Assembly (NCBI GenBank): GCA_001464955.1
Contig: LNEM01000017.1
Location: forward strand, 1-53,805
Source of the DNA: Rhizobiales bacterium Ga0077537
GTDB taxonomy: Bacteria > Pseudomonadota > Alphaproteobacteria > Rhizobiales > Hyphomicrobiaceae
DNA: 53,805 nucleotides
Direction: 5' to 3'
The number at the start of each line of letters is the position of its first letter. Position 1 is the stretch's first letter. The translations under genes and the position numbers were made by a program. The notes below the pieces were generated by a model. It was not told where the DNA came from, made no database searches, and was given only the letters and a program-made list of their open reading frames with translations. This document shows positions 17,354-25,711 of this stretch, in pieces.

Positions 17354-19135
17354 ATGCGGCCTCGACGGAGGCCCGGGCGATCGGGGGCGAACGTGGGCGT
17401 ACGGTTTGGACGGTTTTCGGCGGCAACGGCGCGTCGCGCGCTTGGCGGTGTCTCGGCTGCCGCACTTGTCATCGCGACTCTGGCCGTCGGCTCCATCTCA
17501 GCGGCCTTCGCCCAATCTCCCACCGAGCCTGATGCCGATTTCGGCGAACGCCTCGAGCCGTTCGAGGCCGACGGCCCGATGCTGGCCGTCGTGTCGTTGT
17601 CCCGCCAGCGCCTCTGGCTGTTCGACCGCACCGGCGAGATCGCGAGCACGCAGGTGTCGTCGGGCCGGAGGGGCTTCGATACCCCGGAAGGCGTATTCAC
17701 GATCCTCGAGCGCAAGGTCGAGCACAGATCCAACCTCTACGACGACGCCGAGATGCCATTCATGCAGCGCCTGACCTGGTCGGGTGTCGCTCTGCATCAG
17801 GGCGTCGTGCCCAACTATCGCGCTTCGCATGGCTGCATCCGTCTTCCGACCGGATTTGCCGAGCGATTGTTTCGCACGACCCGCGCCGCGACCCGCGTCG
17901 TCATCGTCGGCCACGACGCGCTCCCCCGGCCGATCAGCCATCCCGTTCTCCCTCAGCCCGGCGAGCCCCGCCCGGCACCGGCGGCGCGCGAAGGCGGCGT
18001 GACCGCAACGTCTTTCGCCGGAAGCGAACAGCCGATGAAGCTCGGCGCGGCCCCCGAGCAGCCGGCATCGCTCGATGCGATCGCACCGCCGGCCGCACCG
18101 AAGCCCACTGTCGTCCCCGATACGGCATCGCTCCAGGAGCGTCGCCGCGTTGCCGAACGTGAACTCGCCGAAGCGACGAAGCGCGTCGAGGCAGCCCGGC
18201 GCGATGTCCGCCCGAAGCGCATCGAACAGGTCCGCGCCGAGCGGATCCTGCGCCGCGCCCTCTGGATGGCACGTCGCGCGGTCGAGCGGACACGAGAAGC
18301 CGCCGAAGCCGTCGACGACGCGACCACCGAGAGACAGCGCGCTGTCGCCATCACGGCCCACATCGAAAGTCTCATCGAGCTGGTCGATGCGCAGGGCCGT
18401 GAGGCCGAAGCCCGTGAGTTGGCGGCCCAGACCACGGCAGCCGCGATTTCGATCACCGACAACGTCGCGGCCCTCGAAGCCAAGCGCCAGAAACTCCACA
18501 ACGAGGTGCGTGCTTTGGTGCGCCGCCTCGCCCCGGTGACGCTCTTCGTCTCCCGCGTCAACGGGCGCCTCTATCTGCGCCAGGCGGCGCAGCCCATCAT
18601 GGACGTGCCGGTCACGATCCGCGATCCCGGTTCACCGCTCGGCACCCACATCTTCAAGGCCTTCGCGGCTGAAGATCCGAAAGCGCCCTATCTCTGGCAG
18701 GGCCTGACCATCGAGACGCCCGGCGGCGGTTCGCCCGTCGCCCTTCCGAAGCCGGCGAAGAAGAGCAAGTCGAAGTCCGCAAGCCGCGAGACCGCCGCAG
18801 CCACGGCGGCGCCCGTCGATCCGCTTCTGACCGCCCGTCGTGCACTCGACCGCATCGAGATCCCCCACGCCGTGCTGGCTCGCGTCATGCCCATCCTGCA
18901 GCCCGGCTCGACCCTGATCATCTCGGACCTCGGCCAGAGCATCGAGACCGGCCCCGGCACCGACATCGTGGTCCAGACGCAGGGTGAGGAGCAGGCGAAG
19001 CGCAACATCGCGAAGTTCGTCGCCAAACAGAAGGCTGAGCAGCTTGCCCTTTCGGGCTACGTCGAGCCGCCGCGCCGCCGCTCGGACACCTCCCGACGCC
19101 TCCGTCAGCGCCAGCAATATTGGGCCCGCTGGTAA
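17354..19135 (+). CDS. L,D-transpeptidase (YkuD) with coiled coil and a degenerate C-terminal repeat
   Basis: Exported peptidoglycan cross-linking enzyme of 593 residues. It has an Arg-rich N-terminus and signal peptide (AAALVIATLAVGSISAAFA), then a YkuD domain with GPMLAVVSLSRQRLWLFD, GFDTPEGVFTILE and the catalytic SHGCIRLP (H159, C161). Residues about 255-390 are a highly charged Ala/Arg/Glu-rich coiled coil. The last 200 residues contain FVSRVNGRLYLRQ, DPGSPLGTHIF and ISDLGQSIETGPGTDIVV, which look like a second YkuD-like fold lacking the Cys-His active site (inference). The start is ATG 17354; GTG 17393 after GGGGG gives a shorter signal peptide and is a fair alternative. It converges with htpG. 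Confidence 0.88.
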   Translation: MRPRRRPGRSGANVGVRFGRFSAATARRALGGVSAAALVIATLAVGSISAAFAQSPTEPDADFGERLEPFEADGPMLAVVSLSRQRLWLFDRTGEIASTQVSSGRRGFDTPEGVFTILERKVEHRSNLYDDAEMPFMQRLTWSGVALHQGVVPNYRASHGCIRLPTGFAERLFRTTRAATRVVIVGHDALPRPISHPVLPQPGEPRPAPAAREGGVTATSFAGSEQPMKLGAAPEQPASLDAIAPPAAPKPTVVPDTASLQERRRVAERELAEATKRVEAARRDVRPKRIEQVRAERILRRALWMARRAVERTREAAEAVDDATTERQRAVAITAHIESLIELVDAQGREAEARELAAQTTAAAISITDNVAALEAKRQKLHNEVRALVRRLAPVTLFVSRVNGRLYLRQAAQPIMDVPVTIRDPGSPLGTHIFKAFAAEDPKAPYLWQGLTIETPGGGSPVALPKPAKKSKSKSASRETAAATAAPVDPLLTARRALDRIEIPHAVLARVMPILQPGSTLIISDLGQSIETGPGTDIVVQTQGEEQAKRNIAKFVAKQKAEQLALSGYVEPPRRRSDTSRRLRQRQQYWARW

Positions 19136-19157
19136 GGTCGGGCGCCGCGCGCCCCCG

Positions 19158-21044
19158 TCACGCTCCCGTGAGCCCTGCCGTGAGATAGCGGCTCAGCCGC
19201 TCGGCGAACTTGTGCGGCTCGAGCGGCGGCTCGCCATCGAGAATGCGCGCCTGATCGAGCAGCATGGCGGCGAGATCCGCGACCTCGTCCCCTCGGCCAT
19301 TGGCGACCTTGCCCGCGATGGCCTTCAGCAACGGATGCCCGGTGTTCACCTCGAGCACCGGCTTCAGGCCGATCCCTTGCTCGCGATGCTTGAGGAGACG
19401 CTCGAGCGCGAGGTCCGGCCCCGCGCCGGGAGCAACGAGACAGACCGGTGAATTCACCAACCGCTTCGACGCCTTGACGTCGCTCACGGCGTCTCCGAGC
19501 CCGGCTTTGAGGGCCGCGAGCAGCGCGCTGGCATCTGCCGTCTCCTCGCTCGGCGCCTGCCCGTCGAGATACGGGATCGGCGACAGGTCGGCCTCGCCCT
19601 GCGTCAGCGACTTGAGCCCCTTGCCCTCGAATTTGGCGCCCCGCGTCGTCCAGAAGCTGTCCACGGGATCCGCGAGCAGCAGCACCTCGACGCCCCGCGC
19701 CAGCGCCGCCTCGAGCTGCGGGCTGGCCTTGAGCCGGTCGAGGTTGTCGCCCGCGAGATAGAAGATGTCCGTCTGCCCCGGCTTCATGTCGGCGACGTAC
19801 TCGGCGAGCGACCGCCACCCATCGCCCGTCGTCGAACGGAATCGCGCCAGCTTGAGGAGTTGGTCACGTCGCTCGAAATCCTCGTAGAGGCCCTCCTTGA
19901 TGACAGCCCCGAACGTCTCCCAGATCTGGCCGAACCGCTCGGGATCTTTCTCGGCGAGCGTTTCGAGTTCGCCGACCGTGCGCCCGGTGAGCGCCTTCCG
20001 GATCTGCGCCACCTGGGGATTGTTCTGCAGCATCTCCCGGCTGATGTTGAGCGGGACGTCCTCGCTGTCGACGACGCCGCGCACGAACCGCAGATAGCTC
20101 GGCAGCAGCTCGGCCTCGTCCGTGATGTAGACGCGCCGCACGTAAAGCTTCACGCGCCCTTTCCGCTCGGCGTCGAAGAGGTCGAACGGACGCTCGCCGG
20201 GCACGAACAGCAGCACGGCATAGGATTGCCGCCCCTCGGCCTTGTAATGAATGGTCAGCGCCGGCTCGCCGCCCTGATGCGCGAGCCCCCGGTAGGCTTC
20301 GGCATAGACCTCGGGTGTCACCTCCGACTTGGAGCGTTGCCAGAGCGCGCTCGCCGCATTGAGCTGCCGCGGCTCGCCGTCCTCCCCGGCCATCTCGACG
20401 GGAAACAGGATGTGGTCCGAGTAGGTCTTGACGATACGCTCGATATCCCAGCCGTCGAGATAGGCGTGGGCATCGGACTTGAGCTGCAACGTCACGCGAG
20501 TGCCGCGTCCGAGGCCGACGGTCTCCTCTGCGGTGGCCGGCCTCACCTCGAAGCCATTGGCGCCGTCCGACGACCAGTGGAACGCCGCGTCCTGTCCGGC
20601 CCTCCGGCTCGCGACGTCGATCCGGTCCGCGACCATGAAGGCCGAATAGAACCCGACGCCGAACTGGCCGATGAGCCCGCTGCCCCCCGCCGGATCGGAC
20701 GCGAGGCGGTCGAGGAACTGCCGGGTCCCCGATCGCGCGATGGTGCCGAGGTTGTCGATCAGCTCCGCCTCGCTCATTCCGATGCCGTTATCGGCGACGG
20801 TGAGTGTCCGCTTCTCCTTGTCGATCCCGATCCGGATCGCGAGCCGTGTATCCTCGCCCATCAGATCGGGCGATGCGATGGCCTCGTACCTGAGCTTGTC
20901 GCAAGCGTCGGACGCGTTGGAAATGAGCTCCCGAAGGAAGATGTCCTTCTCGGTGTAGACCGAATGCACCATCAGGTGCAGGAGGCGCGAGACCTCGGCC
21001 TGGAACGAATGCTGGGAAGCCGGCGTGGCCGTGTCATTGGGCAT
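19158..21044 (-). CDS. htpG: Molecular chaperone HtpG (bacterial Hsp90)
   Basis: Cytoplasmic ATP-dependent chaperone of 628 residues. The N-terminal GHKL ATPase shows [18 protein letters not shown], the ATP-lid motifs [20 protein letters not shown] and [15 protein letters not shown]. The middle domain carries the catalytic arginine region LNISREMLQ, and the C-terminal dimerisation domain follows. The ATG at 21044 has GGAGACG upstream. A candidate heat-shock-type promoter lies 37-66 bp upstream. It converges with the L,D-transpeptidase gene 22 bp away. Confidence 0.97.
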   Translation of the reverse strand: MPNDTATPASQHSFQAEVSRLLHLMVHSVYTEKDIFLRELISNASDACDKLRYEAIASPDLMGEDTRLAIRIGIDKEKRTLTVADNGIGMSEAELIDNLGTIARSGTRQFLDRLASDPAGGSGLIGQFGVGFYSAFMVADRIDVASRRAGQDAAFHWSSDGANGFEVRPATAEETVGLGRGTRVTLQLKSDAHAYLDGWDIERIVKTYSDHILFPVEMAGEDGEPRQLNAASALWQRSKSEVTPEVYAEAYRGLAHQGGEPALTIHYKAEGRQSYAVLLFVPGERPFDLFDAERKGRVKLYVRRVYITDEAELLPSYLRFVRGVVDSEDVPLNISREMLQNNPQVAQIRKALTGRTVGELETLAEKDPERFGQIWETFGAVIKEGLYEDFERRDQLLKLARFRSTTGDGWRSLAEYVADMKPGQTDIFYLAGDNLDRLKASPQLEAALARGVEVLLLADPVDSFWTTRGAKFEGKGLKSLTQGEADLSPIPYLDGQAPSEETADASALLAALKAGLGDAVSDVKASKRLVNSPVCLVAPGAGPDLALERLLKHREQGIGLKPVLEVNTGHPLLKAIAGKVANGRGDEVADLAAMLLDQARILDGEPPLEPHKFAERLSRYLTAGLTGA

Positions 21045-21080
21045 GACGGACGTCTCCGGTGTGATCTGGAACCGGCCGTC

Positions 21081-21110
21081 ACATAGGATCGCTGACCCAT
21101 CGCGATCAAG
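21081..21110 (-). promoter_or_regulatory. Candidate heat-shock (RpoH-type) promoter of htpG
   Basis: On the minus strand CCCCTTGATC (CTTGAT = 21110-21105) is followed after 17 bp by CCTATGT (21087-21081), about 40 bp before the htpG start. CTTGA-type -35 and C-rich TAT -10 elements with this spacing resemble alphaproteobacterial RpoH promoters. The assignment is by eye, but its position upstream of a heat-shock gene supports it. Confidence 0.45.
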
Positions 21111-21202
21111 GGGTTCTGATCGTTCGTGGCCGCGAGGTCACGCATGGGGCGCGCCGGATGGCCGCCGAATTGGCCATGTCCGGGGCCCGAAAGGACGCGA
21201 AT

Positions 21203-21296
21203 GTTGCCTCCAGGACCTGCCCGCGCGGTGAGCCCCGGGGGGCTGGGGGGCTGAGAATTCCAGGGCCGTCCAGCGAAGACCGGGCCCGGAGGCAAC
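21203..21296 (-). other. Structured element closed by a 9-bp perfect stem, htpG upstream region
   Basis: On the minus strand GTTGCCTCC and GGAGGCAAC (ends 94 nt apart) pair perfectly. The stem extends with a G-U pair and several more G-C pairs when read as minus-strand RNA. The apical part holds the C-rich motif CTCAGCCCCCCAGCCCCC, which is repeated exactly in the sRNA-like element at 21409-21495. It could be an independent RNA or a leader. No T-run follows it. Confidence 0.4.
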
Positions 21297-21360
21297 GATC
21301 ATGTTGTCGAATCGGTTTGCGGCGGGCCGTCGACGGCAATGCGGCCGAATCTCGATTTAT

Positions 21361-21376
21361 GCAGACGATCGTCTGC
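21361..21376. repeat. Perfect 16-bp palindrome
   Basis: GCAGACGATCGTCTGC is its own reverse complement. It lies in non-coding DNA between the two structured elements, with no T-run on either side, so a protein-binding site is more likely than a terminator. Confidence 0.5.
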
Positions 21377-21408
21377 GCCCCTGCCCGATGGACGTCTGTG
21401 CCGCAGGC

Positions 21409-21495
21409 AAAAAAAAGGCTCGATCCTGGGAGAGAGCCTCGGAGGGGGCTGGGGGGCTGAGCTCCGAGACGGGGTCAGGATCGAGCCGTCTTGCA
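21409..21495 (-). ncRNA. Putative small RNA with C-rich loop and intrinsic terminator
   Basis: On the minus strand a perfect 12-bp stem, GGCTCGATCCTG (21487-21476) with CAGGATCGAGCC (21428-21417), is followed directly by eight T residues (21416-21409), a classic terminator. Inside it a second stem, CTCGGAG with CTCCGAG, presents a C-rich loop containing CTCAGCCCCCCAGCCCC. A -10-like TATACT lies at 21507-21502, so a transcript starting near 21495 would be about 87 nt. No convincing -35 was found. No gene on the minus strand needs a terminator here: the nearest upstream minus-strand gene ends at 22125. No protein frame covers it and I do not recognise an Rfam family. Confidence 0.55.
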
Positions 21496-21699
21496 AAGAT
21501 CAGTATAGCCCGGAATACGGCTTGCAGTTGATCGGATCATGGCACTTTCGTGAATTATATATCTGATTATTACAATCCGTTCATCGAGGGGAGACAGCCC
21601 ACTGATTCCGCGCGTTCGTCGGCAGGCGTCCGATGCCTGGTTGCGAACGCCCGGGCGAAGCGTAATCTGAGTGTCATGAGGAAACGGAGGGAGGCGCGT

Positions 21700-22092
21700 G
21701 TGAGCGACAGCGAACCGATAATCTTTCGCCCGAAGGCCGGGACTGCACCTTCTCCTGCCCAGCACGGTGCAGGGCAGCGCCGGGATACGTCGACGACGGT
21801 CTTCGATCGCCGCGAACTGAGCGACATCCTCGCACTCTACGGGCGCAAGGTGGCCGCGGGCGAGTGGCGCGACTACGCGATGGACTTCGGGCGCGAGACG
21901 GCCGTCTTTTCTGTCTACCGCCGCACCAGCGAGTGGCCGATCTACCGCATCGAGAAGAACCCTAGGAACGCCCGCAAGCAGGGCGCCTATAGCGTCATCT
22001 CGGCGACCGGCCACATCCTGAAGCGAGGCCACGAGCTGAAGCGCGTGCTCGAGGTCCTCGAGAAGAAATCACTCTATCTGGTCGAAAGCTGA
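21700..22092 (+). CDS. DUF2794 family protein
   Basis: A 130-residue protein of a family largely restricted to alphaproteobacteria; its function is unknown. The conserved block is FDRRELSDILALYGRKVAAG, then EWRDYAMDFG, TAVFSVYRRTSEWPIYRIEK and a C-terminal HELKRVLEVLEKK. I chose GTG 21700 (MSDSEPIIFRP) because GGAGGGAGG stands just upstream. In-frame ATG 21676 is close behind, and the longer frame to 21550 is unlikely. It has no signal peptide and should be cytoplasmic. It converges with the App1-type gene 32 bp away. Confidence 0.82.
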   Translation: MSDSEPIIFRPKAGTAPSPAQHGAGQRRDTSTTVFDRRELSDILALYGRKVAAGEWRDYAMDFGRETAVFSVYRRTSEWPIYRIEKNPRNARKQGAYSVISATGHILKRGHELKRVLEVLEKKSLYLVES

Positions 22093-22124
22093 CACGACCC
22101 GAACGTCGACCGCCTTCCCCGATG

Positions 22125-23198
22125 TCAGGCGAGGCTCACTGGCAGTTCGTCGGCCGTGTGGAAGATCGTCGACGGAACGTCCTCGAGAGAGGCGAGCGCC
22201 CGCTCCATCCGCTCGCGATTCTTGCCACGCCCTCCGCAGTCTCGGATCATGATCCTCGCGATACGTCCGCGATGGCGCCGCGCCGCGCCGACGTAGATCT
22301 CGGCATCCTTTTCGACATTGTCGCCGATCAACACGAACCGCCGACCGGGAAAATCTTCGAGGATTGCATCGATGGCCGGCGGCTTGGTCTTGGTTGCCTT
22401 GGAGAGAAGATTGCGGATGGACCGGTCCTTGAGGGCCACGTTCTTCAACGTCTTCGTCGCTTCGGGAAACCCTGCATCTGCAAGGAACGCATCGAGCGGC
22501 TCATAGAGCGGCCACGGGCTCGACGAGATGAAGTGGAACGCCGCGCCTTGCTCGGCCCAGCGACCATAGACGCGCGCCATCCCCGGCACGGGTTCGAACG
22601 GCTCGAGAAACGTCTGCGCCATCATTCGGCGCCGGCTCGCGACGTGCGTGACTTTGACCGTATCGTCGATGTCGGAGATCACCGACAGCCCGGTCGGTTC
22701 AATGAGCAATGCCGTGCCCGCGATGAGGCGTGAATCGCGTGGCGGCAATCGCGCCTCGATGCTGAGCCGCCCGCTGGCTGCTGTTGCGATCGCACTGTCG
22801 GGAACCACGCAGACACCGCGGAACTGGCCGTTGCGGTCTGACGCATGCAGCATGTGATCCGCCCCGGCGACGGTCACGACGACCCTCCGCCCCGGGCAAC
22901 TGTCGGCCAGCATCAGGGCGCATCGCGTATCGAACGTCGGCCGGTTCAAGGCATCGGGAGAAACGCCGAACCCGGTCTTGAGCGCGATGGCCAGAGCCGC
23001 CTTGGCGGTCCGGCTGTCCGGCGGCCGGAAGATGCGGCCGTGAACGGGGACGATCCAGCCCGAGCCCCCGGAAACACGCCGTGCCGCCGTTGTGAAGAGA
23101 ACGATCCGTTCGTCGCGCGCGATCTCGGTAGCGGCATGCCCCCGCCCACCGTGAGCCGCCATATGACCAGCCACCACCTGGGCATGGCGGCCACTCAT
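22125..23198 (-). CDS. App1-type phosphatase domain protein (DUF2183, phosphatidate phosphatase-like)
   Basis: A 357-residue protein. The second half is the App1 catalytic domain of the HAD superfamily: SDIDDTVKVTHV (D176 and D178 as nucleophile and acid), FHFISSSPWPLYEPL, KTLKNVALKDRSIRNLLS and RRFVLIGDNVEKDAEIY. In yeast, App1 is a phosphatidate phosphatase; bacterial members are uncharacterised. The first 165 residues are a beta-rich domain (IVPVHGRIFRPP, GRRVVVTVAG) typical of this group. ATG 23198 begins the frame; M13 is an alternative. A 15-bp palindrome abuts the start codon and may be an operator. Confidence 0.85.
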   Translation of the reverse strand: MSGRHAQVVAGHMAAHGGRGHAATEIARDERIVLFTTAARRVSGGSGWIVPVHGRIFRPPDSRTAKAALAIALKTGFGVSPDALNRPTFDTRCALMLADSCPGRRVVVTVAGADHMLHASDRNGQFRGVCVVPDSAIATAASGRLSIEARLPPRDSRLIAGTALLIEPTGLSVISDIDDTVKVTHVASRRRMMAQTFLEPFEPVPGMARVYGRWAEQGAAFHFISSSPWPLYEPLDAFLADAGFPEATKTLKNVALKDRSIRNLLSKATKTKPPAIDAILEDFPGRRFVLIGDNVEKDAEIYVGAARRHRGRIARIMIRDCGGRGKNRERMERALASLEDVPSTIFHTADELPVSLA

Positions 23199-23213
23199 GA
23201 CACGTCACGTGTC
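23199..23213. promoter_or_regulatory. 15-bp palindrome abutting the App1 start codon
   Basis: GACACGT-C-ACGTGTC is a 7-1-7 inverted repeat at 23199-23213, directly upstream of the ATG on the minus strand. Its position over the ribosome binding region suggests an operator or translational control. A second repeat, GGTGCCG-GCCGT-CGGCACC, lies at 23271-23289. Confidence 0.4.
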
Positions 23214-23402
23214 GAGCAGGATCGTCGCCAAGCGAAAATCGTCGGTCTCCTTGAAGCCCGCCCCATGGCTGGTGCCGGCCGTCGGCACCTGCAGCGGAAG
23301 GCAGAGTGCCGTGTGGCGGGCCGAAATGCAAACCGCCAATGGCAGACGCCCTCTCGTCTCACGATGTGTTCGGTGGCCTGGCGAGCCGTCCGGGCCGGTT
23401 TC

Positions 23403-24164
23403 TCAGAGAGCCGGTGCCGAGACAGGCGCGCTGTCGCCGGCCGCCGCCCCGCCATCGTCGACGATGATGGCGTCGGACACCGAGATCGGTCGGCTATCGG
23501 TTGCGACGTCGACGGTTTCCCCGGTCTCGCCGTGCAACGATTTGGCCGCGGCGACCGCCTCAGCCTCGACCTCCGCCATCAGCTGTCCGCGAACCACGCC
23601 TCCGACCATGGCTTCGTCGTCCCCATAGAGATCGAAGTGCGAATCCAGGAGATCGAGAAGCGCTGCGACCATGTCCATGATGGCGCCAAGGGGCGCCACA
23701 CCGCCGACCCGGAACGCTTCGGTCGCCCCGGCCGCCTCGAATGGCGAAAGCTGGGCGGCCTCGGGCGCGATCACACTGCGCGAACGGAGGTACGAGAGGC
23801 TGTCCACTGGGGCAGGGATAGCCCGAGCCTCTTCCCGTGTCGCCTTGGCGATCAGTTCGCTGAGAGCATCGGTCTGCGCCCGGAAGAGCGTCGCTGCACT
23901 TTTCAGCGTCCGCCCGCCGGCACCGACGTCGACCAGGAGCCGCCGGCATTGCAGCAGCCTCAACAGCAACGCCGCTTCCCGCTGCCGCAACTGCCGCACG
24001 AACTGATCGAGCGCAAAGGGCGCCCCATCGGCATCGACCTCGTCGAGATCGGCGCGTGGCGGCAGGCGCTCGCCGAGAAGATCTTCACCGATCGCGAGCA
24101 CGGCGTCGAGATGGTCGGCGACGAGCGCGATACCGGGTGGAAGATCAGGATTGAAACCGCTCAT
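23403..24164 (-). CDS. Unrecognised protein, 253 residues
   Basis: I do not recognise this protein. It is predicted to be mostly alpha-helical and acidic, with no signal peptide or membrane segment. Notable segments are DQFVRQLRQREAALLLRLLQ, TLKSAATLFRAQTDALSELI, APLGAIMDMVAALLDLLDSH and an Ala/Asp-rich tail. ATG 24164 was chosen, although the ribosome binding site is weak. A TTG at 24236 overlaps the stop of the upstream gene (TTGA) and would allow translational coupling with 24 more residues. It lies 68 bp downstream of the 116-residue gene in the same orientation, so the two probably form an operon. Confidence 0.55.
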   Translation of the reverse strand: MSGFNPDLPPGIALVADHLDAVLAIGEDLLGERLPPRADLDEVDADGAPFALDQFVRQLRQREAALLLRLLQCRRLLVDVGAGGRTLKSAATLFRAQTDALSELIAKATREEARAIPAPVDSLSYLRSRSVIAPEAAQLSPFEAAGATEAFRVGGVAPLGAIMDMVAALLDLLDSHFDLYGDDEAMVGGVVRGQLMAEVEAEAVAAAKSLHGETGETVDVATDSRPISVSDAIIVDDGGAAAGDSAPVSAPAL

Positions 24165-24232
24165 AGGGGAGTCCACGAACCTCGGGGTGGGACGGGCGCC
24201 GCTTGGGCACCGACTGACGGAAGACCTGTCAC

Positions 24233-24583
24233 TCAACTCTGGTGTCGGGGTGCATGAGCCAGCACGACCTCCAGCGCCGCATTGAGATCACCGCCTCGGC
24301 TCGCCAGCACCTTCCCGAGCGGGGAGCCGAACGCTGCGAGCCATCGCTCCCTGGGATCACTCTTCCCGGCGACCTGGGCGAGGCTGGCGGCAATCGTGAC
24401 CTCGGCGACCTCGTCACCGAGCCCCAGCCGATCCCTGACCTTCTCGATCGGATCGGCATCGTCGGCATCGAAATCGAGGAGCCCTGCATCCATGGCCCAG
24501 TCGACATCGCGCGCCGTCGCGCTTCCGGGGTCTGCGGGGCCAAGAGGCAGGGACTCGACATTGGCTGGTGGTCTGTTCGGCAT
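24233..24583 (-). CDS. Unrecognised acidic protein, 116 residues
   Basis: Small soluble protein with no recognised domain. The ATG at 24583 has GGAG 5 nt upstream. It has a Pro/Ala-rich N-terminus, then an acidic centre (DFDADDADPIEKVRDRLGLG) and helices (AEVTIAASLAQVAGK, GDLNAALEVVLAHAP). Its stop overlaps a possible TTG start of the following gene. The pair lies between App1 and an EamA transporter with no functional hint. Confidence 0.55.
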   Translation of the reverse strand: MPNRPPANVESLPLGPADPGSATARDVDWAMDAGLLDFDADDADPIEKVRDRLGLGDEVAEVTIAASLAQVAGKSDPRERWLAAFGSPLGKVLASRGGDLNAALEVVLAHAPRHQS

Positions 24584-24794
24584 GCGGGCTCCGGATTTCT
24601 CACGGCACAACCACGCGCGCCAACGACGACACGGCACAGTTAGTCAGATTCGCGCCCTCTGCGCAGCGCTTTCCGTGCCACATCCACATGTCGCCACCAG
24701 AGCCGCAGGACAGCGGAAATTCCCCGATGACGGCATCCCACCCCGGTACTAGGCTCGGTCCCGGTGAAACGGGGCTTCGGGGGAGACGAGACAC

Positions 24795-25688
24795 GTGTCG
24801 GGATGGTTGTGGGCGGTCTTCACGATATTGGCGGCCGGCGGTCAGACGCTGCGCAACGCCATGCAGAAGGATCTGACGGTTCGCATCGGGACCATCGGCG
24901 CGACACATGTCCGCTTCCTGTTCGGCCTGCCGTTCGCCCTCGTCTTTCTCGCCATCGTCCTTTCCGCGACCGGGGCGTCCTTTCCAGCCTTGTCCGAGCG
25001 GATGCTGCTTTGGACCTTCGTCGGCGCCGCAACGCAGATCGCCGGCACCGCCATGCTGCTTTCCGCCATGCGCGAGAAGTCGTTCGTGCTGATCACGGCA
25101 CTGAACAAGATCGAGCCGGTCCACGTGGCGCTGTTCGGGCTGGTCTTCCTCGGTGACAAGCTGACGCCGGGTCTGGCCGCCGCGATCCTGATCGCAACTC
25201 TCGGCGTGCTCATCATGTCGTGGCCGAAGGCAGGCGCCATCGAGAACCTGGGCATGCGCCCGATACTCCTGGGCCTGGCGGCGGGCGCCATGTTCGGCGC
25301 ATCTGCGGTCGGCTACCGCGGCGGCGTCATCGCCATCGATCACACCAATTTCGTCGTCCGGGCCACCACGACGCTGGTCACCGGCCTCGTGATGCAGGTG
25401 ACGTTCCTCACCGTCTATCTGGCTCTTTTCGATCGCAAGACACTCTCGGCCATCTTCGCCGCGTGGCGCCCGTCCCTCGTCGCCGGGTTCATGGGCGCGT
25501 TCGCCTCGCAGATGTGGTTTCTGGCATTCGCACTGGCGCCGGCCGCGAAGGTCCGCACGCTGGCGCTCGTCGAAATCTTCTTCGCCGGCATGGTCTCGCG
25601 CACCCTGTTCAAGGAAGGCTTCGCCAACCGCGAGGGCCTCGGCATCCTGATGATCGTGATCGGCGTCATCATCCTCCTGAACCTGTGA
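24795..25688 (+). CDS. EamA/DMT-superfamily transporter
   Basis: A 297-residue inner-membrane protein with about ten hydrophobic helices in two EamA halves, the usual drug/metabolite exporter architecture. The GTG start at 24795 has GGGGGAGA 8 nt upstream. Segments such as FLFGLPFALVFLAIVLSATG, AAILIATLGVLIMSW and LGILMIVIGVIILL are membrane helices. An Lrp/AsnC regulator is encoded 127 bp downstream in the same direction. Lrp/AsnC proteins often control neighbouring amino-acid exporters, so an amino-acid substrate is plausible but unproven. Confidence 0.85.
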   Translation: MSGWLWAVFTILAAGGQTLRNAMQKDLTVRIGTIGATHVRFLFGLPFALVFLAIVLSATGASFPALSERMLLWTFVGAATQIAGTAMLLSAMREKSFVLITALNKIEPVHVALFGLVFLGDKLTPGLAAAILIATLGVLIMSWPKAGAIENLGMRPILLGLAAGAMFGASAVGYRGGVIAIDHTNFVVRATTTLVTGLVMQVTFLTVYLALFDRKTLSAIFAAWRPSLVAGFMGAFASQMWFLAFALAPAAKVRTLALVEIFFAGMVSRTLFKEGFANREGLGILMIVIGVIILLNL

Positions 25689-25711
25689 AGCCGCACAGTT
25701 GCCAACACGGA

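Noticed and set aside
21238-21260. Possible TPP riboswitch (CTGAGA motif)
   Set aside because: The string GGGGGGCTGAGA recalls the thi-box, but the other obligatory part (the ACCTGATCTGG-like segment) is missing and no thiamine gene is near.
21203-21296. 6S RNA or SRP RNA
   Set aside because: The closing stem suggested a housekeeping RNA, but the SRP tetraloop region (GGAAGGAAGC-like) and a recognisable 6S bubble are absent.
22845-24257. Plus-strand open frame of 470 codons
   Set aside because: It spans the end of App1 and the unknown minus-strand gene, is Arg/Gly/His-rich and has no good start site.
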